Below are positions 22,061 to 33,109 of a stretch of 64,000 nt of DNA, in pieces. Numbering within the stretch: the stretch's first letter is position 1; the number at the start of each line of letters is the position of its first letter. The notes beneath the pieces are model-generated. The model was not told where the DNA came from. It worked only from the letters and a program-made list of their open reading frames with translations, and did not search any database. Made by a program: the position numbers and the translations under genes. The DNA lies in assembly GCA_003024785.1 (NCBI GenBank), contig PUQB01000329.1, positions 186,001 through 250,000 of the forward strand, in the 5' to 3' direction. This DNA comes from Selaginella tamariscina (Eukaryota > Streptophyta > Lycopodiopsida > Selaginellales > Selaginellaceae).

Positions 22061-23090
22061 GAAGTTGGACGTAGGTGCAGGCTCCATTGGTGCTGCTCAT
22101 ACCATCCCGTCACTTAAGTTTCCTGTACACATTCATCTTAATAATCGAGAGCTCATGGAGTTTGCCTTGTTAGACACTGGTGCAAATGCATGCTTCATGG
22201 ATGACACGTTTGCAACTCAACATGGCATTTCGGTGGTGAAGTTGAAGCGTGCAGTTCCTGTAGAGGTGGCCGATGGGCGTCTAATTGCTTCTGGTGCAGT
22301 TACCCATGCTACCGAACCTCTCTCCTGCAGGTATGGCACATTCAACTGTTCAATTTCCTTCAACTTGATCAAGACTCGGTCGACTCCCATCATTTTGGGC
22401 ATGCCATGGTTCGTTGTTGCAAATCCGCAGATCGACTGGAGGTCTAGGACGCTCACGTTTTCCTCTCCAACTGCTAGGATCAATCCTGTACCTTCCTGCG
22501 TGCAGGATACATCCTTAGTATCTGAGGCAGTACAAGCTACAGGATTGACCGTGCCTGTTCCTGTACCAGTGTTGAAGACTCCTCCTCGACAGGATTCACC
22601 TCATATCAGTTCCTCAGCACATCCGCAGGCTCTCTCCACTCCTGTAAGTTTGCGGTGTCCTGTACAGGGTTCTTCCAATCCTGTATCAGTGTCGAAGGTT
22701 CCTCCTCAACAGGATCCACCTCCTGTTGATTCGTCAGCACATTCGCAGGCTTCTTCCACTCTTGCGCAACCACGGACTCCTGTACAGGATTCTTCCAATC
22801 CTGTACACTCATCAACACCACACAGGTTTTTTCCAATCCTGCTTCTTTCTGTTACCCTGCTTCTGTTCCATCCCCCAAGATCCTTCCTCTTTTTCAGTCA
22901 CAGCTCCCTCCTTCTCCTCTCCGAGTTCTTACCACTACCATGCATGAACTCGCCACTGATCCTGCTCCCTTCCACCTTTTTGCCTTTCAAGTAACTCCTA
23001 CGTCCTCTTCTACCTTTCCTGTATCCGACTCCCCTGTTTTTTCTCCTTCTCCTTCTCCTTCTCCTCCTTCTTCCCTACCATCCAAGTACC
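22061..23090 (+). CDS. pol: Chromovirus protease and Pro/Ser linker
   Basis: Aspartic protease: [13 protein letters not shown] carries the catalytic DTGA (about 22168-22200), followed by the flap region and the ILGMPWF motif near 22391-22412. Protease cuts the Gag-Pol precursor. From about 22500 to 23080 the chain becomes Pro/Ser/Gln-rich, with direct repeats of about 130 bp (blocks PVQDSSNPV and [19 protein letters not shown]). Such a long linker before reverse transcriptase is unusual in plant chromoviruses known to me. Confidence 0.85.
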
Positions 23091-24400
23091 ACGACTTTAA
23101 GGACGTTTTTGACAAGCACAAGGCTGCAGTTCTTCCTGTTCACAGGTCCTACGACTGTCCTATTGATCTTGCGGAAGGAAAGACTCCACCATTCGGACCG
23201 ATTTATGCATTGTCACCCACAGAGTTGGAGGTTCTTCGTCAGTACATCGAGGACAACTTGGCATCCGGCTTCATTCGTCACTCAAAGTCCCCTGCAGGAG
23301 CTCCTATCTTCTTTGTCAAGAAGAAGGATGGGAGTTTACGTTTGGTTGTGGACTACAGGGGTTTGAATCAAGTCACCATTCGGAATCGGTACCCGTTGCC
23401 ATTGATCCCGGAACTTCTCGATCGGCTGCGAGGAGCAAAGGTGTTCACGAAGATCGACTTACGAGGAGCCTACAACCTTGTACGGATTCGTCCCGGCGAT
23501 GAGTGGAAGACTGCCTTTCGTACAAGGTATGGACATTTTGAGTACACGGTAATGCCTTTCGGCCTTACCAATGCCCCAGCTGTTTCCAACACATGGTGAA
23601 CGACATTTTCCGTGACTTCTTGGACCAGTTTGTGGTGATCTACCTCGACGACATCTTGATTTTCTCCAAGGACCAGGCGGCACATGACAAGCATGTACGA
23701 CTAGTTTTAGAGCGGCTTCGCGAGCAATGGCCTGTACGCGAAGTTGGAGAAGTGTTTTTTCGATAGGGATTCGGTGGAGTTCTTGGGCTACATCGTCTCT
23801 CCTGCTGGCGTTTCCATGGACATGCACAAGGTGAAGACCATCGTGGAGTGGAGAGGCCCAATCGGACTTCTCCAAGCGTGTACTTCCACTCACAGAACTC
23901 ACCAAGCGCACAGGACTTTTCTCTTGGTCCGACAAGGCGGAACACGCGTTCACAACACTCAAGGACGTTTTCACGACAGCTCCGATTTTAGCACATCCTG
24001 ACCCTTCTCATCCTTTCTTCATTGAAGCAGATGCCTCGGATTTTGCAGTAGGATCCGTATCGCAAGTTGGAGAGGACAAGTTGCTTCATCCTGTAGCTTT
24101 CACTCTCGTAAGTTCCTGTCGGCGGAGATCAACTACGAGATTCATGACAAGGAACTCAAGGCCATTGTGGATTCGTTTGAGGAGTGGCGGCATTTCCTGG
24201 AAGGTGCTGCACATCCTGTACAAGTTCTTACGGATCACAAGAACCTGGAGTACTTTCAAACGGCTCGGGTCCTCAGTCGGCGACAGGCTAGGTGGGCAGA
24301 GTTCCTATCACGTTTTGACTTCGTCATCGTCTACAGGCCCGGCTTTCGGAATGGCAAGGCGGACGCATTGTCTAGGCGCTCTTACCTTGCACCAAGCCCG
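23080..24400 (+). CDS. pol: Chromovirus reverse transcriptase and RNase H (frame-shifted)
   Basis: The RT core is clear: [52 protein letters not shown] and the catalytic YLDDILIFS at about 23641-23667. RNase H starts at [13 protein letters not shown] (about 24021-24060) and continues [15 protein letters not shown]. Shifts occur at about 23587 (one T missing), 23720, 23865 (about 40 codons absent) and 24105 (one T missing). All but the 23865 deletion are single-base losses in otherwise perfect text. Confidence 0.85.
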
Positions 24401-25700
24401 GGCGATCCTGCATTTGACGGTCAAAGGCAAGTGTTGTTGGGTCCTGATCGTTTCCGGCTTGCGGCACTGCAGGTTCATCAGGCTCCAGCAAATTCAACAC
24501 TCCTACAGGACGTCGTTCGCAGTTGGCTACAGACGACTTGGCAAAGAATGTGTTCTCACACATTCATCCTGACGTTGCAAGTTCCTCTTCCTCCAGTTCC
24601 CGTCCAGACTACAACCTGTTCACCATACAGGATGGACTCCTGTACCGGGAAGGTCTCCTGTACGTTCCTGTTGGTATTTCCAGGACTCGTGTGGTACAGG
24701 ATTGTCATGATACCCCGGCTACAGGACATTTTGGTGTGGCCAAGACAGTGGAGTTGGTGACTCGCAACTATTGGTGGCCTGGGTTGCGAGGTTTTGTGGA
24801 GAGGTTTGTACGGAGTTGTGACACTTGTAGCAGGTCGAAGATGCCTCATCATGCACCCTCTGGTCTTCTTCGTCCTCTTCCTGTTCCGTCTGCTCCTTGG
24901 AGATCCATTTCTATGGATTTCCTCACAGATCTTCCTCCTTCTCGTGGATTTGATGCAGTTCTTGTGGTGGTTGACCGTTTCACCAAGCAGGCTCATTTCC
25001 TACCCTGCAACAAGACAGCTACAGGTCAGACAACTGCCGAGTTGGTGATCCGCGAGGTGTTCCGACATCATGGTCTTCCTGAGAGCATTGTTTCCGATCG
25101 AGGTCCACAATTCATGTCCAAGTTTTGGCGAGAGCTTCTTCGGAGTCTACAGGTCAAAGCGGATCTTTCTTCAGGATATCACCCACAAACCGATGGGCAG
25201 TCCGAACGCACAATTCAGACCTTAGAACAGTATCTTCGTTGCTTCATCAGTTACCAGCAGGACAACTGGTTGGACCTCCTTCCAATGGCGGAGTTTGCCT
25301 ACAACAACTCCATCCACGCATCTACAGGACAGACACCTTTCTTTGCTCTTACAGGCCACCATCCACGTTTTGACTTTGCTCCTCCCGCTTCTCCTTCTTC
25401 CGCTCCTGCAGTACAGGATCGTCTTCAGCATCTTCGGCAGGTACAGGATGATCTCCAGGTTCATCTTCAACAGGCACAGGAACGATACAAGCATCATGCT
25501 GATGCTCACCGTCACAGCCGGCACCTGCATACAAGATTGGTGATCTCGTGTGGCTTCTTCGTCGACACATTCGCACCAACAGGCCTTCTTCTAAGTTGGA
25601 TTTTCAACGATTGGGCCCTTATAGGATCGTGGCGGAGGTAAATCCTGTAGCTTTCCGACTCGAGTTACCATCCACGGTGAAACTTCATCCTGTGTTTCAC
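24400..25700 (+). CDS. pol: Chromovirus integrase
   Basis: The zinc-binding HHCC region covers about 24700-24850 ([14 protein letters not shown] ... CDTCSRSK). The catalytic core has D in [13 protein letters not shown] (about 24907-24945), D in [11 protein letters not shown] and E in [16 protein letters not shown] (about 25189-25236), the DD35E triad. It then runs to the C-terminal domain [19 protein letters not shown] (from about 25616). The core, 24523-25550, is open in one frame. A shift near 25545 separates the C-terminal part. Integrase joins element DNA to the chromosome. Confidence 0.9.
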
Positions 25701-25762
25701 ACCTCTTTGTTGGAGCCGTATCATCCTTCTTCTCTTCCCGTCGTGTTTCTTCTCCTCCCCCT

Positions 25763-25984
25763 GTGGTCATTGACACGGAACCTGAGTACGAAGTCGCAGC
25801 CATCCTTGACTCTCGTCTTCATCGTCACCAACTCCAATACTTGGTGGATTGGAAAGGGTACCTGCCTACTGATCGCACTTGGGAACCTGCATCCAACTTA
25901 CTCCATGCTTCTTCCAAGGTTGCTGCCTTCCATCGGCATTATCCTGCTAAACCAGGTCCCAAGACTCGTGGAACTCGTCTTTAG
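25763..25984 (+). CDS. pol: Chromovirus integrase chromodomain
   Basis: The frame holds a chromodomain: [31 protein letters not shown], then [17 protein letters not shown]. The aromatic-cage positions Y (in YEV), W (in DWKGY) and W (in TWEP) are present, so binding to methylated histone tails is plausible. It ends at a TAG (25982-25984) directly before the polypurine tract. Confidence 0.9.
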   Translation: MVIDTEPEYEVAAILDSRLHRHQLQYLVDWKGYLPTDRTWEPASNLLHASSKVAAFHRHYPAKPGPKTRGTRL

Positions 25985-25995
25985 GGAGGAGGTGC
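25985..25995 (+). other. Chromovirus polypurine tract
   Basis: GGAGGAGGTGC abuts the 3' LTR. It is the expected primer for plus-strand DNA. Confidence 0.8.
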
Positions 25996-26646
25996 TGTCA
26001 CGACCCGATACAGAATACAGGATTCCGGATACAGGACATGGGTTGCAGGACTTTCCTACAGGATTCCGGATACAGGATATGGGTTGCAGGATTTTCCTAC
26101 AGGATATTCCTACCAGGATTCCGGACACAGGATTCGGTTGCAGGATATTCCTACAGGATATTCCACAGGATGCCAAGGATATGCCTAGAGGATAAGGGAC
26201 ATGTGGACTCATCTTAGCCTCTGCATGCATGCAATCACTTTTGCATGCATGCAACCACTTTTGCATGCATGCCTAGATTAGCTCTTGGAGTTGTGAGCAT
26301 AAAAGCTCCGACCTAATTGTTGTACAATCAGTTACTATCAACACCAGTCTTACTACGATCAATCTTGTCTTGTCTTGTTTCCTGTCCTGTTCCTGTCTCG
26401 CTCCTATTTCCTGTCCTGTTCCTGGATCCTGTCCTGCTCCGGGATCCTGTCCTGTTCCTGTTTTGCTCCCGGATCCTATCCTGTGCTTTCCTGTCTTGCT
26501 CCCGGATCCTATCCTGATCCTGTCTTGCTCCTAGATCCGTCCTGTTCCTATTCCTAGTTCCTGTCCTGCTCTCGGTCCTGTTCCTGAGTCAAGCCTTCAT
26601 GTCCTTGGAATCCTGTCTCTTCCTGTTCCTGGATCGTGGCTTGACA
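25996..26646 (+). repeat. Chromovirus 3' LTR
   Basis: Matches 20337-20985 end to end. All differences I could find are insertions or deletions of one to a few bases (for example GATTTCC/GATTTTCC, CTCCGGATCC/CTCCGGGATCC). No substitution was found. Confidence 0.95.
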
Positions 26647-26651
26647 CATGC

Positions 26652-27337
26652 TCCTAAATGCCAATTCTAGAACCCCTTAGTGAACCTTTAGGAACTGGGT
26701 AACGTAATCTTGTTAAACAAGATCCCATGTCCACAATTGGACAAGGACATAGATGTGCCTTGCTTAACTATGAGTGCCACACCTAGCTTGACATGAAGGA
26801 GGAGGCTGAAGACAAGCCTCAACCTCTGTCTCTTGAAACATGCATTCCAACAAGACTTTTTAAGCATGAATTCGCCAACGTTAAGGGTAAGCTACCCCGA
26901 AGATGGGACATACCCTTGTTATATAGAAGTTAGAGTGGCACAACAGAGGGTTGTACCTTATCGACACAAGTTAAAGCTTCACCAACAGAAAAGTAACGAA
27001 CTCAGTCATGAACCTAGGAACTCTCCTACATGTATTACTTAATATATATTTGGTGAGTTAATTAATGACCCATTAACCCCTAAACCGTAACCTAAGGGGT
27101 TTAGGGCAACCCTAAGGTTAGGTTAACCCTATTCAACATGCTAAATTCACCGAAACCACCCAAAAACCTAATTGGGACATAGAAAACTAGGGTAATAATT
27201 TTTTAAATGGAAGTGCTAACTTTACCTAGAGTTTCTTGAAAATACTAATGAACACCCGGTCGGACATCACTAAGTATCCAGTGCACTAAGCATGTTTTTC
27301 TAAACCCAAGGTTTATCAACATAGTTTGGTAGGTAAC
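26652..27337 (+). repeat. Dispersed repeat family A, copy 2 (second part)
   Basis: Continues family A after the chromovirus (TCCTAAATGCCAATTCTAGAACCCC, as in copy 1 near 5767) up to GGTAAC at 27337, where the family B nest begins. More family A-like sequence, in part overlapping in content, follows the nest at 37880-38050. Confidence 0.7.
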
Positions 27338-27884
27338 TGTTAACATGCAAAACTTTCCTGTGTGCAGAAAACACTGTTCACAATGCAGGAAAAGCTTTGC
27401 AAGTTAAAGTGTATGGATTTATTCCAATAGAGAGCTCTATATATACACTTATCTCGTCTCTAAAGTCAAGGATATGATTTGCTTTGACCATTACTATGTA
27501 TAAGCATTCACAATACACCATAAACATGCACTTACATTACTACATGAATACAAAGAGATAGCAAGTGTGGAGACTTACTTCTCTCCCAAAGATACTCTCT
27601 CTCATTGCTCTCCATAGCCTTCATAGCCTTCATAGTCTCTCTTCCCCCTTCTTGCCCTAGCTTGCCCTAACTTGCCCTAACTGTATCTTGTCCTCCTCCA
27701 ACCGTCATAACTGTCTACTTCCTGCAACCGTAGGATCCTTCCTACCCTGTAGATTTATTCTACTGCTGTAGGATTTTTCCTGTACACAGGATATTCCTAC
27801 TACTACTTTCTTACAAGTTATTCTTCCACCGTAGGAAAGTCTTATGTATGCAGTTCCTACATGCTATATTTTTGGCCTTTAATA
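27338..27884 (-). repeat. LTR of a second, older family B element (B2)
   Basis: 547 bp starting TGTTAACATGC on the + strand and ending GCCTTTAATA. It follows the same plan as the B1 LTRs: GTCTCTAAAGTCAAGG, CATTACTACATGAATAC and GCCCTAACTTGCCCTAACT blocks in the same order. Divergence from B1 is large, so this is a different subfamily. A polypurine-type stretch (complement of CTATTCCCCACCTTG) follows it, so in minus-strand sense this is the 3' LTR. Confidence 0.75.
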
Positions 27885-28886
27885 CTATTCCCCACCTTGA
27901 ATCCTTGCAGTGTCCTCACTGCACCTGTCCTGCACCCTCATTCTCCTGTGGCTCCTCAGGATACTCTGTCTCGTATTCCTCCTTGTACCTCACAAACTCT
28001 GCCTTTATCTTCTCCCATTTCCTGCGCCATGGATGCCACCTGCAGTCGGAGACCGTGGTTCTCCACCTGCAGTCGTTGAAGTTTCCTCCCCCAACACTGT
28101 CAATAGTGGTCCTCCCTGTCGAAGTTCTTCCTGCGTCCTGATTATCTTCTGCGCCATCGGCATAGGTTCTGAAACACTCACAGGCTTGCTCTCCAGAACT
28201 GTAGGACTAGGAGTCCTTGCCTTCACCGGTCGTGCTTCTATTCTGCTAACTGTAGCATGCATGGTGTTGATCTTCGGCATTATCACTGCCTCCACCACTT
28301 CTGCAATCAACCTTCCGAATCTCTGCTCTGTCCTTCACTGTGTACCCATATTCACAAACTAGTTGTACAATGCTGAAGCCAACTGTGGTACATCCTGTGA
28401 TGCTGAACTCACCTTTCCCGATTTGTCCAGTATCTCCTGCTGCATACGAGACAAAACCTGCGCCAGCTGTACCTCAACCTCCATAGGCACTTCCTCCTGT
28501 CTGAAGGATTTCCGACGCTTACCACCATCCGTGAACGTCCCTGGTTCCATAAACTCTGTTGCCATTTCTTCAGCCGCAGCTTCGTAGCAATGAGTCACTC
28601 CCCCACCTGTGTGATGCATAGGATACCCTCCTCGTGCAAACATACCTCTGCCTCTTGGGGAATGCCCTGCCACTCCACGGTTGAACCATGATTGCCGTGT
28701 CATTGGAACACGTCCCATGCCTTCACTTGGTGATTGAGCTTGCCCTGTTGGTAACTGCAACAAAACTGCAGTTGCCTCCTCAACTGTTCCTGGAATATCC
28801 CCAGGAATCTCCTTTCCCTTATTCCCTAACTGCTCCGGTGATTGCTCCACCGATTTCCCTATCTCCATTGTTGGTAGCTCCTCCTT
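27885..28886 (-). pseudogene. B2 internal remnant: end of the family B third ORF
   Basis: Minus-strand frames 28913-28359 and 28310-28005 align with the B1 third ORF. Common text: QLAQVLSRMQQEI against QFAQVLAQLQSEM, GYTVKDRA-like sequence, and VEAVIMPKINTMHATVS against VESVMAPKMTAIQGMMS. Upstream it has a Gly/Arg-rich stretch (RGRGMFARGGYPMHHTGGG). The rest of B2 is cut off by B1, which begins at 28887. No transmembrane segment is visible. Confidence 0.7.
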
Positions 28887-29420
28887 CGTTAAACAGGAAA
28901 CTAGAAACCCCACCTTTTCCTGTTTAACTGGTTTTCTTTCCCCTAGCCTTTAAGGAAGGCTACACACTTTTTTCCTTCAATTCTCTACATAACATATATT
29001 AAAACTCCTTCTCTTAAAGCCACAATGACTGGTCTCCGAAGTCAAGGGCAAAGAATGGATTTTGGCTATTGCCTTATTAGATCCATTCATTGAGGTATAC
29101 ATTCATACACACAAGATCTTATAATATGCACCTTTCATTACTAACATGAATACAATAGACAAAGTGTAGAGAACCTATATCTCTTGCTGGAACTTCAAAT
29201 GGAGACCCTTCCTTTATTGCCCTAACTCCCCTTAACTATCCTTCCTCTCGCCACATCATCCTTTACCTTTCCTTTTCCTTTTCTTTTTTCTTTTTTCTTT
29301 TCCTCTCGGTAAGGATTTTCCTTCTTCATAGCCTTTCCTTCTATGCTTACTACAGACCTTCCTACCCTTATTCTCTCTACAGTAGGAATGTCCTATGCTC
29401 CTAATATTTTACCTTTAACA
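28887..29420 (-). repeat. B1 3' LTR
   Basis: 534 bp, matching 37355-37879. The + strand starts CGTTAAACAGG (first base changed from the TG of the partner) and ends CCTTTAACA. The following CTGCCTCCCTCATTC (complement GAATGAGGGAGGCAG) is the polypurine tract. Confidence 0.85.
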
Positions 29421-31720
29421 CTGCCTCCCTCATTCATTGTTGTGTCCTTACGGCAACACATCCTGCGCATCATCCTGATACTCCACCTCCTCCTGATCCG
29501 TTATACTTCTGAAACTTCGCCTTTTCCTTGTCAAGTTCCTGCTGCACCATTACTACCTGAAGGCGAAACGCCTGCGTCTCCTTCCTAAGCTGCTTGTTCT
29601 CTCCTGAAGACGCTGGAATTCGTCCACCACCACCAATAATATGGTAGCAGTCTGCTGGGTTTCATCTCGTGCTCGCACTAACCTCTAGAACAGTGTCATC
29701 GACTCCTGTGACGTCACCGTGGGCTTAAGCTCCACCACCAGGCTTGGAGTCCTCTGCTTAGCCGGTCGCTGAACGCCCTTACTCATCATCCCTTGAATGG
29801 CGGTCATCTTGGGTGCCATGACGCTCTCCACAGCCTGGACAATCAACCTCTGAATGTCTGCCCTATCCTTAACAGTGTATCCAGCGTTGACCAAATGATT
29901 GAATAGGCTTGCCGCCATCTGAGTTGCGTCCTGCGCCTCATTCCCTCCTCCAACAACCTGTTCTACCATCTCAGACTGAAGCTGCGCCAGAACCTGTGCA
30001 AACTGAATCTGCATGTCCGTAGTCTGCACCTCCTTCCGCGCAAATGCCTCCTGCGCTTGAAGGAGATATCCGCCTGCACATTACCCTCCTGCTGCTGTGT
30101 CATATCCTCCTCATCCAAGCGGAAATCAGGAACTGCCATGCCCTGTGATCCCCCACGATACACACCCCTGCCATACATACCTCCGTGTGACCTTGGTGAT
30201 GACTGGAACGGCAGTGGGTTGAATTGGTGTCTCGGAAACTTCATCCTCGCACCATCTCTTCCACTTCCTTTGCAATTTCCACTACCCCATCATCGGTTAT
30301 ATCCCCGTTGCCGGCGTAACCGTCGAAACTGGAGTATCAGCAGATGACTCGAACCCCTTCCGTTTCCCTTCTTGCTCATCCATCCGTTCATTCGTTGCTG
30401 CCTTATCCTTCTCGCATATCTTCGCTTCGAAGGATCCACCGTCTCTAATGGCACGATCATCATGCTGCTCCTCCTGTAACGACTTCAGGGTGACCTCCTG
30501 ATCTATTATCACCTGCTTCTGAGATTCCGACTTAATCTCCTGCCTCGCTTTCGTCCTCCGCTCCTTATCCACTTCATGCGACTCCTCTTCCTGCTGCTCC
30601 CAGGTTCTTCCTTTCTCCTTGCTCAAATAATTCTTCATCTTCCTGCATCATACCCCCTGACTGTTCATCCTCTTCTTCCTCCAAATCTACCACCAATCTC
30701 TGCTCCGGTCCTTCCTGTGCCCTCACCTTCTACTTTCCAGTCTTGCCTCCCGACCTTGTAGTCCTCTTCACCGGTGCCTGCTTCTCCACCTTAGGCTTCT
30801 TCTTCTTGTGCATCTTTTCTCCCTGTTTCTCTTCTTCCCCTTGCAGGTCCCTTCTAATTCCTTCCCTTTAGCTTCGATCCTTTCCGCTTCCCCTGCTTCT
30901 TCTGAAACAGCTCTGTCTCCTTCCTCACCTGTTTCATCCGAGCCACAATTTCCGGCCCTGCCGGCTCTCCATGCAGGCGCACATAATCTGCAATTACCTG
31001 TACCCACGTAAACGCCATCATTAATGAAGGCTCTCCTTTCTTCTCCAATTCCTGCATGGCGCATAGGTGCTCTCTCAACCTCTTCATCAAATACGAGCCA
31101 CTCCCACCGGCCTCTTTGCCTTCAATCCATCATATAAGGACATCACTGGGTTTGACGCCGTGATGTGTGATGTTCGGAACTCAAAAGCGTTGACAATGAA
31201 ATTCACTGCCAACTGCGTCTCCTCCACGAGATCGGAAAGCTTTAGACCTACCTTACTCACATACTGCTTCCCTTCTTTCAGAAAGTCTGTAAGGTGAGAT
31301 CTATCTGCCTTAACTTCTCCTCTGATCTCGGCAACAGGAAAACCTTTTTAAAGCTTCTCTGTAAAGAGGAGTTTCTCTCCTCGAATACGCTACAAATCCT
31401 ATCTCAGGCTTATCCACCTTTTCCATCAGCATAACCAGTGTGAAACACTGCTCATCATGAGGCTCTCCATCCTTCAAAATCTGCACATACTCCCACAATC
31501 CGAGCTCCCTCAACACCTTCTCCATCTTCCAAGGAGAAATCCCACTTTGTATGTACAGTTGTACCTGACCCAATCTCTCTCCATCGGAGGATTATCAACT
31601 CACGACAATTTTGAGTAGGCAAACATCCTTTCTTTGCCACATCTCTCTCTCGCTGCACACTCTGTAAAACCCTAGATCTACAGCCTCGTTTTGTGCACTG
31701 ACAGATAGAGAATATGCTCC
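29421..31720 (-). CDS. B1 third ORF region, unknown product (broken)
   Basis: After the pol stop (about 31721) a chain of minus-strand frames follows: 31573-31310, a continuing frame with VSKVGLKLSDLVEETQLAV, 31090-30854, 30638-30297, 30244-29963 and 30029-29685. Parts in order: a helical region (MEKVLRELGLWEYVQILKDG), a second helical region (MMKRLREHLCAMQELEKKG), a Lys/Arg tract (KKQGKRKGSKLKG), a highly charged coiled-coil-like stretch (30638-30330), a Gly/Arg patch, and a helix-rich end with GYTVKDRADIQRLIVQAVE. No signal peptide or transmembrane helix, so it does not look like an envelope protein. The C-terminal part is conserved in B2 and in the 19974-20336 fragment. Function unknown. 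Confidence 0.55.
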
Positions 31721-32810
31721 TCAAATCAATAAAAATAACATTTCTGCAACGTTCTCCTGCGATATATACTTCCTTACCTTATTAGCATTCACCATTCCCT
31801 CGATTTCCTCTCCTTCCAACGTTTCTAACTGCATCACTCCTTCTTCCTTTACAGACTTAACCCGAAAAGGGCCTATCCATTTTAAATCAAGCTTTTGACT
31901 CATTTCTCCACCTTACCTCTATACCACAGGACCAAGTCCCCTTCCTTTATCTCCTTTCCTCTTCTCTTCTATCCCCTTCTTCTCCTTTGGATAGCCTGTA
32001 TAGTCCATAAGGCTACCTCCTTAACTCATCCAACTTCTCCAATTCTATTAAACGAGTTGCCATAGAGTCCTTCTCTCCTATATTATATTGTACCGCTATC
32101 CGCAAGGATGGCACAATAAACTCCATTGGGGTTATGGCCTCTAAGCCATAAGCGAGCTTAAAAGGTGTCATACCAGTAGTCACTTTATAAGCTGTCCTAT
32201 AGGCCCAGAGAACTTCTGGTAACCTTTCATCCCAATCCTTTCGATTATCCTGAACTACCTTCCTTAACACGTTCTTAAGGACTTTATTTGTCGACTCAGC
32301 CTGCCCATTACCCTGTGGGTAATATGGTGTCGACTTCTTGTGTTTTATCACAAACTCCTTCATGAGCATTTCTATCGTTTCATTCACGAAATGCTTTCCT
32401 TATCACTCACAATTTCCTTAGGAATGCCATAACGTACTATTATAGTATTGTATATGACCTTTGCTGTATTATATGCATCGCCCTTCTCATAGGCTCTGCC
32501 TCTACCCATTTCATCATATAATCTGTTAAAACCAATATGTATTGATTCCTTTTTGAGCTCAGGATTAATTGGTCCTATAAAATCCATTCCCCATTTCTGG
32601 AAAGGTTCTAGTGGGAGAACTGGATTATAAGGTTGTATTTGTTTCTTTGGAGGCAATTGTGCACGTTGGCATTTATCACATGCCTTACAATAGCTACCTA
32701 CCTCCCTCCATAAAGTAGGCCACCATAATCCTGCCTGAAGGATTTTCCTTCCTGTTATTTCCTCTGCAAAATGGCCTCCTGCAAGGCCTGAATGAGCCTC
32801 TTTTAAAACC
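31721..32810 (-). CDS. pol: B1 integrase (frame-shifted)
   Basis: Zinc-binding part near 32790-32640 (TGRKILQAGLWWPTL, CKACDKCQRAQLPPKKQ). Core: EPFQKWGMDFIGPINP with the first catalytic Asp (about 32616-32570), a VSDK-type second Asp near 32395, and GNGQAESTNKVLKN with the catalytic Glu (about 32320-32280). The C-terminal domain has DLKWIGPFRVKSVKEEG (31893 on) and ends about 31721. One shift lies between the 32656-32384 and 32387-32013 frames. No chromodomain is seen after it. Confidence 0.8.
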
Positions 32811-33109
32811 TCCGGGACCTCTAAAGGGTCTACACATCTTGTAACACCCCATCGGACCCCAATTTGTACAACTGCCCTCCCACGAGAGAAAAGTGTCGTG
32901 TCCTCACGACAAACAACTTCCTTTCATCTGTTGTCCTATAAATAGGTGGTACTGTTCCAGTGGCTAGATACTATTTTATATGATCTAACCACCTTAATGG
33001 AACATCGACACGAAATAAATTCGCATCAGGAAAATCATCCATAGTACATAGGAACTTGCATGTTTTAATGCACTTAAATGGTCAGCCTGTTCATGCTGCC
33101 TTCCTGGTT

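Larger units (their letters stand above)
20337..26646 (+). mobile_element. Full-length chromovirus (Ty3/gypsy with chromodomain), young insertion
   Basis: 6.3 kb, bounded by LTRs of 649 and 651 bp that begin TGTCACGACC and end GGCTTGACA. It is flanked by a perfect 5-bp target duplication CATGC (20332-20336 and 26647-26651). Internal order is gag, protease, reverse transcriptase, RNase H, integrase and chromodomain, then a polypurine tract. The LTRs show no substitution between them, only short indels. The Gag type, the apparent single gag-pol frame and the self-complementary primer site place it with sushi/Tcn1-like chromoviruses by my reading. Several one-base shifts break pol; one stretch near 23865 also lacks about 40 codons that other elements have. 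Confidence 0.95.

Noticed and set aside
23459..23974. 171-codon minus-strand frame inside the chromovirus RT
   Set aside because: Antisense of the RT core. Its Ser/Arg-rich text mirrors codon bias of the coding strand and shows no domain.
24081..24572. 163-codon + frame overlapping the chromovirus RNase H
   Set aside because: It is a shadow frame. The adjacent frame carries RNase H and integrase motifs.
30057..30347. Plus-strand frame of 96 codons in B1
   Set aside because: Antisense of the third ORF; its Pro/Ser-rich composition mirrors the Gly/Arg and Glu/Lys of the sense strand.
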